Positions 11,794 to 11,823 of a stretch of DNA of 11,823 bases are shown piece after piece. A model generated the notes under the pieces. That model worked only from the letters and a program-made list of their open reading frames with translations. It had not been told where the DNA came from and made no database searches. Source of the DNA: Candidatus Rokuibacteriota bacterium (GTDB taxonomy: Bacteria; Methylomirabilota; Methylomirabilia; Rokubacteriales; JACPHL01). Position numbers and translations under genes: made by a program. Numbering within the stretch: position 1 is the first letter of the stretch; each line of letters begins with the position of its first letter. The DNA lies in assembly GCA_016188625.1 (NCBI GenBank), contig JACPHL010000040.1, forward strand, positions 1-11,823. The letters are read 5' to 3'.

Positions 11794-11823
11794 TAGACTC
11801 GGAGGGGGGTTACACCCCCCTTC
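11794..11823 (+). repeat. Dispersed 3'-end structured element, fabG copy (cut by window edge)
   Basis: Immediately after the fabG stop comes TAGACTCGGAGGGGGG, then a short loop and the matching C tract followed by TTC at the window edge. The stem GGGGGGT (11804-11810) pairs with ACCCCCC (11814-11820) and is extended by outer pairs. It matches the start of the element after the phasin and dehydrogenase genes; the remainder should lie beyond 11823. Confidence 0.65.

Overview
This is a high-GC window of about 11.8 kb from a bacterial chromosome. The operon style, very GC-rich intergenic hairpins, many start codons close to their -10 hexamers, and the mix of soil-type sensory and polyhydroxyalkanoate (PHA) genes would fit a Rokubacteria/Methylomirabilota or Deltaproteobacteria-like soil lineage. 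This is inference; no taxonomic marker is present. The signs of internal gene deletion described below could be biological or could come from assembly.

Region 1 (1-4200, minus strand) is a signalling cluster. A promoter (TTGACA, 18 nt, TATAAA on the minus strand, 4168-4197) drives three overlapping genes: a regulator with its DNA-binding domain in front of its receiver (3555-4145), a soluble three-PAS/GAF histidine kinase of the HisKA_3 class (1135-3558), and a NarL/FixJ-type response regulator (485-1138) that seems to start at a CTG overlapping the kinase stop codon. After a 158-nt gap carrying three inverted repeats comes a fourth gene with a receiver domain, cut by the window edge.

Region 2 (4226-6422, plus strand) has three small metabolic or transport genes: an EamA/DMT-family transporter, a TenA-type thiaminase II/aminopyrimidine aminohydrolase with all catalytic residues, and QueF (preQ0 reductase of queuosine synthesis). 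Next comes a 183-bp fold-back element with 16-bp terminal inverted repeats (6423-6605), which resembles a MITE.

Region 3 (6606-9707, minus strand) is a two-gene operon encoding a long-chain acyl-CoA synthetase and a zinc-dependent medium-chain dehydrogenase. Between them is a 22-codon reading frame that looks like the amputated start of an SDR gene.

Region 4 (9708-11823) is a PHA-granule locus: a phasin-like gene (plus), a convergent PhaR-type repressor gene (minus), and, divergent from phaR, a FabG/PhaB-type ketoacyl reductase gene (plus) that has lost about 73 nt, including the catalytic Tyr/Lys segment, and is frameshifted. A 15-nt motif (TGACGCAGsGTGTTA) touches the -10 element of both the phasin and phaR promoters and is a good candidate for the PhaR operator.

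The least expected structure is a structured repeat placed 2-5 nt after the stop codons of three unrelated genes (dehydrogenase, phasin, fabG) in the same gene-relative orientation. It begins with a G6/C6 hairpin. In the two complete copies it continues into a second hairpin with a compensatory base-pair change and a third conserved hairpin. This suggests a dispersed 3'-end RNA element (terminator or stability element) rather than random GC-rich spacer.
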